Part shown: piece after piece, positions 1 through 8,511 of the stretch
Position numbering within the stretch: the stretch's first letter is position 1
Layout: each line of letters starts with the position of its first letter
Assembly: GCA_013151745.1 (NCBI GenBank)
Contig: JAADHS010000009.1
Span: forward strand, 1-52,622
DNA length: 52,622 nt
Source: Gammaproteobacteria bacterium
GTDB lineage: Bacteria > Pseudomonadota > Gammaproteobacteria > JAADHS01
Reading direction: 5' to 3'
Made by a program: the position numbers and the translations under genes
The notes under the pieces: generated by a model
The model's input: the letters and a program-made list of their open reading frames with translations, nothing else
Told to the model about the DNA's origin: nothing
The model's database searches: none

Positions 1-534
1 GTGAAATTTAGTGATGGAATTGAGGTAACAAATATCGATGAGATCGCCGCTTGATTTTTCTTTCTGAAACACCAGATTTGACAATAACTCAACACTTTAC
101 CAGGAGCGCTATAAAAGAAATAACAGAAGACTTTGATGAAAACCGCTATGGACACATTCGAAAACGGCGGCATCGTCCTCGCTGGCATCGGCGGCGCCCT
201 GAGCTGCCGGGACATCGCCAATGCGAATTATCAGCAGGAGAAAAAGGAAATATCGGTCGCCTGTAGATTACGAAAAGATGCTAAAAATTTTGTAATCGGG
301 TGTCCGGAAAAGTGTTGTGTTGATACATAAGTGTCGTGTGGTTAGGGCAAAAGGAATGGTTATTGCTTAGGAAAGGTCAATAAATAATTACGAGGTCGAG
401 ATACGCTTGTTCTTGAGCCATGTTATGGTATCTGTCCAAAAAGCTATGAAAAGTTTATTGCAGAAATATGTAGTGGCTCGCTTAATTGAGCATGCGCCCT
501 GGTCAGTACAGGTTGAGAGCAAGGAAGAAATATT
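1..534. other. Gene-poor left edge, no confident gene
   Basis: The first 54 bases form an open frame ending in TGA at 52-54, which could be the last 17 codons of a gene entering from outside the window. A short open frame at 133-330 (65 residues) sits on a patch at about 145-240 that is visibly more GC-rich than its surroundings. I recognise no family in it and see no good ribosome binding site, so it may be gene debris. The remainder up to 534 is AT-rich and presumably holds the promoter of the next gene. Confidence 0.35.
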
Positions 535-1143
535 ATGAAATTTTTGAGTTTAACGATCACTATTTTTGTTTTTTTTATTTTTGTGACATCAGCAGGGGCT
601 GCGGCTCTTGGGGTATCGGAAAATACAGCTCGTATTGGCTACGGAATGGGGGTTGCTATTATGAATGTTAATGATCCTCAAGGGCTTGTCGAAAAAGAGA
701 CTTCAGCACAATTGTTTCAGCTTGTGTATAGCGACCGGTTAAGGGGGAAATATCGATATTGGGGAGAAGTCTTTGTTGACGCGAGCACCCATAAGGCAAC
801 GGAGACGAAAATAGGGCAAGAAGTTCAACGTTTTGGTGTTCGGGCTCTGGCGCACCGACAATTTTATGTATCAGATAAATCTAGCATGTGGGTCGGAGGC
901 GGTTTACAGTTTGCTCAAGAGAAAATGACATTGCGCCATACGGTCGACAGTAGTGGATTTTTAGAGCAAACATTTGGCGATAGAAACAATACCTCCACGG
1001 CACTGGCTCTGGATATTATAAATGAATGGCATATTACTCGCCGTTGGGATGTTGCTGGACGACTGAGATACAGTTTTGCCCTGGGTGATGGCATTGATGA
1101 TTTGGCGACTTCAGTTGTTTTTTTATATCAGTTTCAAGATTGA
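535..1143 (+). CDS. Putative outer-membrane beta-barrel protein
   Basis: Exported protein of 202 residues with no family I can name. A typical signal peptide covers about residues 1-22 (Lys near the N-terminus, a Phe/Ile-rich core, then SAGAA). The rest alternates polar and aromatic or hydrophobic residues in short stretches with Gly turns (WVGGGLQFA, RLRYSFALGDG), and the chain ends in a beta-strand-like aromatic segment (VVFLYQFQD), as expected for a small eight- to ten-strand barrel. The start at 535 is supported by AAGGAAG about 8 nt upstream. The convergent gene on its right is an EPS sugar transferase, so a role in the envelope or in EPS is possible but unproven. Confidence 0.7.
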   Translation: MKFLSLTITIFVFFIFVTSAGAAALGVSENTARIGYGMGVAIMNVNDPQGLVEKETSAQLFQLVYSDRLRGKYRYWGEVFVDASTHKATETKIGQEVQRFGVRALAHRQFYVSDKSSMWVGGGLQFAQEKMTLRHTVDSSGFLEQTFGDRNNTSTALALDIINEWHITRRWDVAGRLRYSFALGDGIDDLATSVVFLYQFQD

Positions 1144-1195
1144 AAATGTAGCGTTCGTTGACGTTCCTAACTACGAAAGGGAAGATGGCGTAAGC

Positions 1196-1358
1196 TATAC
1201 CCGTGGCGTTTGAAATTTAGGTGTTAGTGTGCGTTCAACTCATTTCATGGCTAGGAAAAATGACGAGTAATCGTGTCGGCCATTGCGAGGAATTTTAACG
1301 CCGCCATGGAATGAAGAGGATACGCAATCACACCCAAATTTTAATCGCCACGGGAATA
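1196..1358 (-). repeat. MITE family A, copy 1
   Basis: A 163-bp imperfect palindrome. Its left end TATACCCGTGGCGTTTGA is nearly identical to the ends of the copies at 12943 and 17971. Its right end (CGCCACGGGAATA) has drifted. The interior matches the reverse complement of the 12943 copy over most of its length, so this copy lies in the opposite orientation. It encodes no protein. It sits between two convergent genes and may act as a terminator there. Confidence 0.85.
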
Positions 1359-1391
1359 TCATCGCGGACTAACGGCGCTCTGCGTGAGTCA

Positions 1392-2777
1392 TTAGCGACT
1401 CCCTTTTTGCAATAAAACGACGCCTACTGTTTGAAAAAGAATGGTCAAGTCAAGGAAAAGGCTGTAGTTCTTCATATAATACAGATCAAACTGTAGTTTT
1501 TGAGCGCTGTCTTCGTCATTGTCGCCATAAGGATATTTGACTTGCGCCCAACCTGTAATCCCGGGTTTGAGGCTATGACGTAAATTGTAATAGGGTATTT
1601 TATTTTTAAGTGTTTTCACAAATTCTGGGCGTTCAGGGCGTGGGCCAACAAAACTCATTTCGCCACGCAGGACGTTCAGTAACTGTGGGAGTTCATCAAT
1701 ACGGGTTTTGCGGATAAAATGGCCTATTGTCGTTATTCTCGGATCATTTTGCTCGGCATATTGTGCGCCTTCAAGTTCCGCATTTTCTATCATACTTCGA
1801 AACTTATAGATACTAAATTCCCTGCCTCCGGCACCTACACGTGTTTGACTGTAGAACACACTCCCTCTACAGCCTGATTCAATCCAAATAGCTAAGGCTA
1901 TGGTTAACATGATAGGTAAGCTTAATAGTAATGTGCTGAGGCTAACAAAGACATCAAAGATACGTTTACTGACAGGTTTGAGTACGGTGTGAACATAACC
2001 ATCGACAAAAACCAGGCAGCTGGGATTAATTTCATCGAGGTCTATTTTTCCCGTTTGCTGTTCCAAAAATGTGAGTATATCTATGACTTCTACGCCATTC
2101 ATTTTACAGTCAAGCAAGGCATCAATTGGTAAAGATTTACGGCGATCGTCCACGGCAACAACGATTTCGTTTACCTCTTTTTTTGCAACCACCTCAAACA
2201 ATTTAATACGATGAGTATCGAGCACATAGTGAGAATCGATGACTTGGGTTTCACCCGCAACAGGCCAATAGCCGACCACCTCAAACGACCTGAGATCAGT
2301 AAGCTTTCGCATACGTTCAATGCGAGAAGCTCTTTTCCCGGTACCAATAATAAGGGCGCGTTTCTGAGAGAAAGTGCTATCAACATAGCTGAATAAAAAC
2401 AAACGGGCAAGAATGACACCAACAGCGCCACTACTGATGGCTGTAAACATCACCCCTTGATTAAGAAAAAGGTCAGGTGAAATATAAAACAAAAGGCTCA
2501 TGAGTGCCATACCCATGGCAAAACTGAATATAATCCGCACGATCATATCAAGTTTTTTATCCTGTACTTCACGCTGATAAAGCCCCATGGCAAGCAATGT
2601 ACCTAACATGACAGAACAAAAAATAGTGGCTTGGAGAAGAGTAAGCTCTGAGGGTGTTTCGCTGTTATAGAAGCGAAAAGAGACACTCAACATGATGGCT
2701 GACAATAAGACAACAAATTCCAATGCCGCAAACATGAGCAGGGACTTAGGGATATAGTGTCTAAATAAACGAATCAT
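1392..2777 (-). CDS. Undecaprenyl-phosphate sugar phosphotransferase, PEP-CTERM/EpsB type
   Basis: Predicted initiating enzyme of exopolysaccharide synthesis, which transfers a sugar-1-phosphate to undecaprenyl phosphate at the inner membrane. The N-terminal third has about four membrane segments. A Rossmann-like CoA-binding region follows (RALIIGTGKRASRI, about residue 140). The C-terminal bacterial sugar transferase domain starts near KRIFDVFVS, with one more membrane segment and the motifs YKFRSM, TRIDELPQ, FVGPRPERPE and KPGITGWAQV. Length (461 residues) and order fit the subgroup found with PEP-CTERM/exosortase systems (TIGR03013-like). ATG at 2777 is preferred over the in-frame TTG at 2792 because the protein then begins MIRLFRHYIP, as relatives do. 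No exosortase is present in the window. Confidence 0.9.
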   Translation of the reverse strand: MIRLFRHYIPKSLLMFAALEFVVLLSAIMLSVSFRFYNSETPSELTLLQATIFCSVMLGTLLAMGLYQREVQDKKLDMIVRIIFSFAMGMALMSLLFYISPDLFLNQGVMFTAISSGAVGVILARLFLFSYVDSTFSQKRALIIGTGKRASRIERMRKLTDLRSFEVVGYWPVAGETQVIDSHYVLDTHRIKLFEVVAKKEVNEIVVAVDDRRKSLPIDALLDCKMNGVEVIDILTFLEQQTGKIDLDEINPSCLVFVDGYVHTVLKPVSKRIFDVFVSLSTLLLSLPIMLTIALAIWIESGCRGSVFYSQTRVGAGGREFSIYKFRSMIENAELEGAQYAEQNDPRITTIGHFIRKTRIDELPQLLNVLRGEMSFVGPRPERPEFVKTLKNKIPYYNLRHSLKPGITGWAQVKYPYGDNDEDSAQKLQFDLYYMKNYSLFLDLTILFQTVGVVLLQKGSR

Positions 2778-3542
2778 ATTTCGCCCCAGCAATAAACCGT
2801 AAATAATTTAGGCGCCATAGTTGACCGAGTTATCCTTTTTGAGTTGTGATGGTACGACCTAAAACAGGGATCTGAAAATCTACACTGTCTCAATAATCAT
2901 ACACTAAAAAAAAACCTTAAAAAACCTTAAATTAGCTTCCTTTCCCTGATTTCTTCTTAGCGTTAGCAATAAATCTAAAAAATTAGTTGATTCACTGCAT
3001 ATAGCATTTATGTCCGGCTTCTTGGGTAGAAATTCTTGCATTCATCGAACGATGCGAAAAAAGTTGGATCACCCTTTAAGGTGAGAACGATGTTTTTGTC
3101 TCCGCTGACGGCCATGGAGAGCAGAGCGAAGGCGGTGTCCCCGGTGGGCAACACTGTCCGGAAATTAGCAGTAAGGCGTGTTAGCACATGACGGATGTTG
3201 ACAACGAAGAAGATAGCCGCGGTTTTTTGTTGCCGTAGCATGAGGAACTCATACGGAGTCGTGATGTGGACGTAGGACGGTTGAGGCAAAAGGCATCAGT
3301 GATCGCGTAAGGGAGTTGGTTTTTGACAGGGAGGTCAAAAATCGATCACAAGAAAGTAATACGATCACTGTATCTGCACCCAGCTAGATTTTTCAGGACA
3401 TAACTTGATTTTTGGGTGTTCTCCACGCTAAATGCGTACCCCATCTCAAAACATTATTTTATTAGGTAATATGTGCTGTAGGTCGTATTTCTTGTGTGAA
3501 GACTGCCGTAAACCCCCATGACCTTATGAAAAAAAACGTTAT
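2778..3542. other. Long gene-poor region with nested hairpin
   Basis: No confident gene. A minus-strand open frame at 3008-3289 (93 residues) lies on a patch more GC-rich than its neighbours. I recognise no family, and it may be debris of a transferred gene. Just beside it is a nested inverted repeat. The outer arms GTGATCG (3299-3305) and CGATCAC (3343-3349) enclose the inner arms TTTTTGAC (3320-3327) and GTCAAAAA (3334-3341). The rest up to 3542 shows no clear structure and presumably holds the promoter of the lipoprotein gene. Confidence 0.4.
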
Positions 3543-3602
3543 ATGAAAGCGAGTCAATCTTTCAAATGGCCAGCGTCCACTAGTCTAAGCATGGTGATAA
3601 AA

Positions 3603-5033
3603 ATGTTTGAAATCAAAATAACCCGAATATCTATTTTATTGTTCTGTTCTTTCCTCACCGCATGCGGAGGCGGAGTGACTGATACAGAATCAAAGACCTT
3701 TAGCATCAAAATCACAACGATAGAAGATGAAGTCACTCGTGAATTTTCAGGAAGTGTTATTGATGGTCCCGTTATTGGTGCCACGCTCATGTTTTATGAT
3801 AGGAATGGACGTCTTCTTAAAACAGAAATGACCGATGGAAACGCAAGATACCGTGTCTCCATTAATGCCGATGCCAATGTATACCCATTAACAATAGAGG
3901 CCACGGGAGGGACAAACCTCGTTACGGGACGTGAAATTGACTTTAAGTTGCTTTCTGTTATTACCAGCCCCTCAGTGAAGCATGCTAACGTCAATCCCTT
4001 TTCTACATTAATCGTGCAGTCTGCTCGTTCGATGGCAGGCGGACTGAATACCGAGAATCTAAATTTAGCCAAAAACCTCATTGTAAAAAATATGAATTTT
4101 GGTCTGGATTCCCGATTGGTTGCAGATCCAATAACAAGCGAAATTAACGATTTAAATATCGGAGTTATTGTCAAATCAAGTGAAGTCCTTGCTGAAATGA
4201 TACGTCGAACTCATGATAGTTTGAAAGATGCGGGGACAGCTTTCGATATAAACAACATTGTAAAAGCAATTGCTGATGACATGACCGATGGCGAGCTAGA
4301 TGGTGCAGGAGGCGCGACAGCAAACAAACAAATTGCCTTGGTTTCAACGCTAGTATCGGGGAAAGTACTTATAGAGGCATTAAGTAACAACTTGAATGTC
4401 AATGGTAGCATCGCCACACTCAGGATGGACAATGCCATCGCTGCCGTTAACCCACAAGCGACAACATCCTCTATGACGGCTAATGTACGTATTAATCAAG
4501 AACAATTACAACAAACAAAAATTGCGGTAGATGCTGGTATCACTTTGTTGCCAAGCATAGAACTTAAAGCCATAAAAAGTGTGCTAAATATTTTACAGAC
4601 AGACAGCCTTCCTGTAAAAATAGAACCTATATTTCCTGCCGACAAAGGAAAGTATATTGATGAGGCGATTGAATTTGCATCTATTGTAATTGAAACTAAG
4701 ATTGATAAAACTAACCAAACAGCGCACCAATTTCAAAAAGATAAAGCAAGTAGAAATCTATCAAGAACCGTCATACTGTCATGGGTTGCACCTATAGTGC
4801 GCTCTGACTCCAGCCCTTTACCATTAAGTGAAATAGGGGGGTACAAAATTTACTCTGGAACTGATCCTGATAACTTGGCATTTTTGTTCGATATTAATGA
4901 TTCATCGGTTAACGAATATATGATCAGTAATCTTGCTCCGGCAACATACTATTATGCAATAACAGCGTATAATCAATCTGGTGCAGAGAGTGAGTTTTCA
5001 ACGCGGGTTTCTAAAACAATAAAGAATTTATAG
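3603..5033 (+). CDS. Lipoprotein with carboxypeptidase-regulatory-like and fibronectin III-like domains
   Basis: Surface or periplasmic lipoprotein of unknown role, 476 residues. ATG at 3603 gives a compact lipoprotein signal (MFEIKITRISILLFCSF) with lipobox LTAC and Cys near residue 21. Upstream in-frame ATGs at 3543 and 3591 would bury this signal, so they are less likely. Residues of about 45-95 resemble a carboxypeptidase-regulatory/transthyretin-like fold (GSVIDGPVIGATL, then a D/G-rich turn). The middle is helical and unrecognised. The last 90 residues form an Fn3-like module (VILSWVAP, GGYKIYSG, APATYYYAITAYN, SGAES). The secreted beta-helix protein at 46523-48379 ends in a similar module (FNIYD, YEFAVTAMD, GESAYS), which hints at related surface roles. 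Confidence 0.75.
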   Translation: MFEIKITRISILLFCSFLTACGGGVTDTESKTFSIKITTIEDEVTREFSGSVIDGPVIGATLMFYDRNGRLLKTEMTDGNARYRVSINADANVYPLTIEATGGTNLVTGREIDFKLLSVITSPSVKHANVNPFSTLIVQSARSMAGGLNTENLNLAKNLIVKNMNFGLDSRLVADPITSEINDLNIGVIVKSSEVLAEMIRRTHDSLKDAGTAFDINNIVKAIADDMTDGELDGAGGATANKQIALVSTLVSGKVLIEALSNNLNVNGSIATLRMDNAIAAVNPQATTSSMTANVRINQEQLQQTKIAVDAGITLLPSIELKAIKSVLNILQTDSLPVKIEPIFPADKGKYIDEAIEFASIVIETKIDKTNQTAHQFQKDKASRNLSRTVILSWVAPIVRSDSSPLPLSEIGGYKIYSGTDPDNLAFLFDINDSSVNEYMISNLAPATYYYAITAYNQSGAESEFSTRVSKTIKNL

Positions 5034-5279
5034 GGATGTGAGCCCCGCTTGAAAATGAATATATAATAACTTTAAAAAATGCAGTTGATAATATTCTTTT
5101 AACAATTAGTATGCATAATGGTACACAGCTTCAACCCGTGCTCGTTGCTGAGCATTAATAGGGGCATGGCGAACTCGTTTTGTTCTTTTTGAAAAATAAA
5201 CGATGCGAGTTTGCTTGTTTATTTCAATAGCCTGGAGTGAAACGTCAACAAAATCTAGTTTTATAAAAAGTAATCATAT

Positions 5280-5411
5280 TATACCCATGGCGTTTATTGT
5301 AGGTGTTTCCACGTACACCTGCACCTCGTTTCCGACTTTTTTTCAATTGAAAAAACCGAACCTAAGGCACGTTTGCACACGCTAACACCTACAATAAACG
5401 CCATGGGTATA
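5280..5411. repeat. Short palindromic element related to MITE family A
   Basis: A 132-bp element whose ends are near-perfect inverted repeats (TATACCCATGGCGTTTATTG at 5280 and its complement ending at 5411). The outer bases TATACCC.TGGCGTTT match family A, but the interior is different and shorter, with a central AT-rich palindrome (TTTTTTTCAATTGAAAAAA). An open frame running through it has no other support. It lies 33 bp upstream of the carbonic anhydrase start and could affect its expression. Confidence 0.85.
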
Positions 5412-5444
5412 TTTCCACTTCAAAAAATATTATAGGAGATTCTC

Positions 5445-6320
5445 ATGGACGAAAAACGGACACTATCAATAATTAAGTCAAGTGCCATATTTATTGTTTT
5501 ATATGTTATGGCCACAATTGCCTATGCCCAGGCGACTTCCTGGGGATATGAGCCCGGTGAGGTTATGCCAGAAAACTGGGGCACATTATCTGGTTTTGAA
5601 ACTTGTGGGGTTGGAGTCAAACAATCGCCTATAGACCTGAGTCAGTCTAAATTAACATCTAAGCAGGTGAGAGTTAAAGTTAAAAATCTGCCTGACCTTG
5701 AATTTGATTATGATTCATCCCCTCTCAATGTAATCAATAATGGACACACTGTAGAGTTTGAGTATGAGTCTGGCAGCGTTGTCAGACTGGAACCGGATGG
5801 TCCACAATACGAAGTACTACAGTTTCATTTTCACGCTCCAGCGGAACATTCGTTTGAAAAAGGTGCATTGTATGAAATGGAAATGCATATTGTTCACCGG
5901 AGCCTGAGTGACCCTGACCAACTTGCTGTTGTAGGCGTTATGATAAGGCTAGGTGCCGAAAATATAACGTTATCGCCCATTTGGAATAATGTTGCAAATT
6001 TGATGAATGCTGGTGACCATGTTGTTGATCATAATCAGTTTATCAATATTGCTGAAGCACTTCCTGGTGACAAGCGTTATTTTAGTTATAGTGGTTCGCT
6101 AACGACGCCACCCTGTTCTGAGATTGTTGAATGGAAAGTGTTGAGAGAGCCGATTGAAATGTCTCTTGAACAGATACATGCTTTTGTTTCAATACTTGAT
6201 AATTCTTGCTGTGAGACCAATGGCAATAATCGTCCAACACAGGAGTTAGAGGGCAGACCTGTGGTTTTGGATAAACGAGCTGATAACGATAACGACGATG
6301 ACGATGACGACGATGATTGA
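5445..6320 (+). CDS. Secreted alpha-carbonic anhydrase with poly-Asp tail
   Basis: Zinc enzyme interconverting CO2 and bicarbonate, predicted periplasmic or secreted (signal peptide about residues 1-29, ending AYAQA). All hallmarks of the alpha class are visible: zinc ligands H128 and H130 in QFHFH, H148 in EMHIVH, E146 as the gate neighbour, T220 in SLTTPPC, and H101 in NNGH at the proton-shuttle position. C54 and C224 are placed for the disulfide usual in bacterial alpha enzymes. The catalytic domain ends near residue 275. A tail RADND followed by N and eight Asp residues is then added, encoded by a run of GAC/GAT codons. The ribosome binding site is TAGGAGA about 8 nt before the ATG. The gene stands alone between two palindromic elements. 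Confidence 0.97.
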   Translation: MDEKRTLSIIKSSAIFIVLYVMATIAYAQATSWGYEPGEVMPENWGTLSGFETCGVGVKQSPIDLSQSKLTSKQVRVKVKNLPDLEFDYDSSPLNVINNGHTVEFEYESGSVVRLEPDGPQYEVLQFHFHAPAEHSFEKGALYEMEMHIVHRSLSDPDQLAVVGVMIRLGAENITLSPIWNNVANLMNAGDHVVDHNQFINIAEALPGDKRYFSYSGSLTTPPCSEIVEWKVLREPIEMSLEQIHAFVSILDNSCCETNGNNRPTQELEGRPVVLDKRADNDNDDDDDDDD

Positions 6321-6348
6321 AATTTGACATAGGCAAGGATATATAAAG

Positions 6349-6422
6349 TGTAGTAGCTCAGACCCGATCTGACAGTGACTCGTTTTTTAGGGTGTCTGTT
6401 AGTTTAGATTTGAGCTACTACA
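6349..6422 (+). repeat. 74-bp stem-loop repeat, copy 1
   Basis: Inverted repeat with arms TGTAGTAGCTCAGAC and its near complement ending GAGCTACTACA, enclosing inner pairing around a T-rich centre (CGTTTTTTAG). It starts 28 bp after the carbonic anhydrase stop. A second copy in the opposite orientation follows the DEAD-box gene at 46363-46434. Both lie immediately 3' of genes, so they may work as terminators or 3'-end stabilisers. Confidence 0.8.
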
Positions 6423-6604
6423 GATAAGATGCACACTATCAACCCTGACAATTTTGTAAAAACAAAAAAACTATTTCCTGCCGGTTTTCAGAGAAAAATA
6501 GAGTGCATTATGATTTTCTTCGACTCAAAAATTTAGCCGAAACTTTCTGCATTAATATCTATAGGGTTGTTTGGAATCATATTACTGGATAGAATGAGTC
6601 AGTT

Positions 6605-7048
6605 ATGAATTTTTTTCGCCAGATGAACAAAAAGACATTGCTGTTGTGGAGCTTATTGCTCTCATTGTCACTGCTGTGTGCGCAGAGCGTTAAGCTACAT
6701 GTGCATAATTTGGATCACGAACATAATGAATTCCAAAGTCACAGCCATGATACAGATGAAGTGCAGGATCACACCCATTTAAGCAAAGCTCATTTTGTTC
6801 ACGACACATCTCACGGAAATCAACACGATGGGGTATCCGAAATTGATATCAGTCCAGATGGGCTACTGAACAAGGCGAGCAGTAGTCTTGTTGTTATCGC
6901 TCTGTTCATTTTCTTTTTTACCTTGGCAAGGTTTGTTTCTTTACCCACTTTCGTTCAACTCTTCCGAAAGAACAAGCTGATCATTCAGGAGCATTACGTC
7001 CTTTCTCCGCCTTTACGAGCGCCCCCCTCAGTATTAAACTTCTTCTGA
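6605..7048 (+). CDS. Histidine-rich membrane protein at the head of a metal-efflux locus
   Basis: A 147-residue protein with a hydrophobic N-terminus (about residues 9-27, signal peptide or anchor), a periplasmic His-rich stretch, and a second membrane segment (LVVIALFIFFFTLARF, about residues 95-112) before a short basic tail. Twelve His residues fall within about residues 32-79, mostly as HxH pairs mixed with Asp/Glu (HVHNLDHEH, HSHD, DHTH), a composition that binds divalent metals. It precedes czcCBA by 140 bp in the same direction, a place where small His-rich proteins are common in Czc-type loci. A role in periplasmic metal binding or delivery to the pump is inference. No enzyme motif is seen. 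Confidence 0.75.
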   Translation: MNFFRQMNKKTLLLWSLLLSLSLLCAQSVKLHVHNLDHEHNEFQSHSHDTDEVQDHTHLSKAHFVHDTSHGNQHDGVSEIDISPDGLLNKASSSLVVIALFIFFFTLARFVSLPTFVQLFRKNKLIIQEHYVLSPPLRAPPSVLNFF

Positions 7049-7188
7049 GATTTTTTCACCTTAAGCTGGCGCCAAGATTTCTATGATAAGTTATTAAAAT
7101 CAAATCGTTGCGCCTGTACAGTACCCATGATACCTGAATCCCAAGTGCTACGGGTCAGGTCGCAATCATGTGTAAGGAGTTTGTAATA

Positions 7189-8511
7189 ATGTGGAAATAT
7201 TTTTTTATAGCGGCACAAACGAAGAGACGGGTGGCCGTATTTTTTTTACTCTTATTTAGTTCAGCCGTGAGTGCCGCCCCAAATTTAGAGGCGAAGGCAC
7301 GCACGATAAGTTTACATGAAGCCGTGACCAAAACCATTGAACACAACCCGGATTTGCGAGCCTTTGACTATCAACTTGAAGCTCAACAAGGGCGCGTGCT
7401 GCAAGCGGAGTTAGCACCCAGCCCTGAATTAAATTTCGAACTGGAAGATGTGTTAGGCACGGGAAATAATAAAAGCGTAGAGAGTGCGCAAGCAACACTG
7501 AGTATTAGTTGGGTGTTGGAACGCGGAGTTCGACAGCGTCATATTGATGCCGCTCGCGCCGGTTCATCCCTGGTTGCTGTTGAAGCAGATATCAGGCAAT
7601 TGGACGCCGCTGCTGAAACCGCACGTCGTTATCTGGCCAGCTTGGCCTACCAGGCTCGTGAAGTGAATGCGGACAAAACCGTCCAGCTCGCAAAAGAAAC
7701 CATTAAAGTAGTAGATAAACGCGTGAAAGCAGGCAAAACACCGGATGCTGAACGGCTCAGAGCTCAAGCTGAATGGACTCGCAGAAAGCTGGAACGCAAA
7801 GACATTGACTATAAAAGAATTTCAGCGAATCGTCGCTTGGCTGCTCAATGGGGAGAGACCACACCTACTTTTGCACGAGTAGAAGGTGATATTACTCGTC
7901 CTATCCAGGTGGCATCCTTTACAACCCTTAAATCACAGCTGGCACAAAACCCTGAATTCGAACGACTATTGTCAGACCAGCGTCTAAAAAAAGCTGAGCT
8001 ACAGCTTGCATTGGCTCAAAAAAAACCAAGCTGGCGGGTGAATGCAGGGGTTCGTCATAGCAACAGAGACCATGATCAAGCCCTTGTTGCGGGCATTAGT
8101 ATTCCCTTTGGCAAGCGCACACTTAACCCAGGCGGTATTGCGGAAGCGCGTGCTAATCTGGCTCAAACTAACCGTGAAGAGCACGCAGTACGGGTTCGTA
8201 TCGAAACAGCGCTCTATGTTATGTATGAAAAACTGCAACGCAGTTTGTATGTTATTGAAACCGTACGTAACGAAATTATCCCCCCTCTTGAGCAGGCACT
8301 CACTCAAACTCGTCGTGCCTACCAGCTTGGGCGCTACAGTTATCTAGAGTGGCGTAGTGTTCAAGATGAAGTTCTGGGTGCACACAATACTCTCATTGAA
8401 GCCAGTATTGATGCTCATCGCAATATTATTGAAATTGAACGACTAACGGGCGTGCGTTTGATACAGCCAACCCCTCACTTAAAACAAACAGCACCAGGAA
8501 GACCGCTATGA
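7189..8511 (+). CDS. czcC: CzcC-like outer-membrane factor of metal RND efflux
   Basis: TolC-family outer-membrane channel expected to work with the following membrane-fusion protein and RND pump in exporting divalent metal ions. It has a signal peptide (about residues 1-30, ending SAVSAA) and two OEP repeats of long amphipathic helices, each beginning with a heptad-rich region (ISLHEAVTKTIEHNPDLRA and LKSQLAQNPEFERLLS). ATG at 7189 is chosen over 7168 because AAGGAG lies 7172-7178, inside the longer frame and properly spaced for 7189. The stop overlaps the next start as ATGA, a sign of translational coupling. Length (440 residues) is normal for the family. Confidence 0.92.
   Translation: MWKYFFIAAQTKRRVAVFFLLLFSSAVSAAPNLEAKARTISLHEAVTKTIEHNPDLRAFDYQLEAQQGRVLQAELAPSPELNFELEDVLGTGNNKSVESAQATLSISWVLERGVRQRHIDAARAGSSLVAVEADIRQLDAAAETARRYLASLAYQAREVNADKTVQLAKETIKVVDKRVKAGKTPDAERLRAQAEWTRRKLERKDIDYKRISANRRLAAQWGETTPTFARVEGDITRPIQVASFTTLKSQLAQNPEFERLLSDQRLKKAELQLALAQKKPSWRVNAGVRHSNRDHDQALVAGISIPFGKRTLNPGGIAEARANLAQTNREEHAVRVRIETALYVMYEKLQRSLYVIETVRNEIIPPLEQALTQTRRAYQLGRYSYLEWRSVQDEVLGAHNTLIEASIDAHRNIIEIERLTGVRLIQPTPHLKQTAPGRPL

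Noticed and set aside
1392-2777. A full PEP-CTERM/exosortase system
   Set aside because: Only the EpsB-type transferase is of that kind. No exosortase gene and no PEP-CTERM tail were found; the beta-helix protein ends without such a motif.
5203-5385. A 60-residue open frame before the carbonic anhydrase
   Set aside because: It runs through the inverted repeat at 5280-5411 and stops within it; no family or ribosome binding site supports it.
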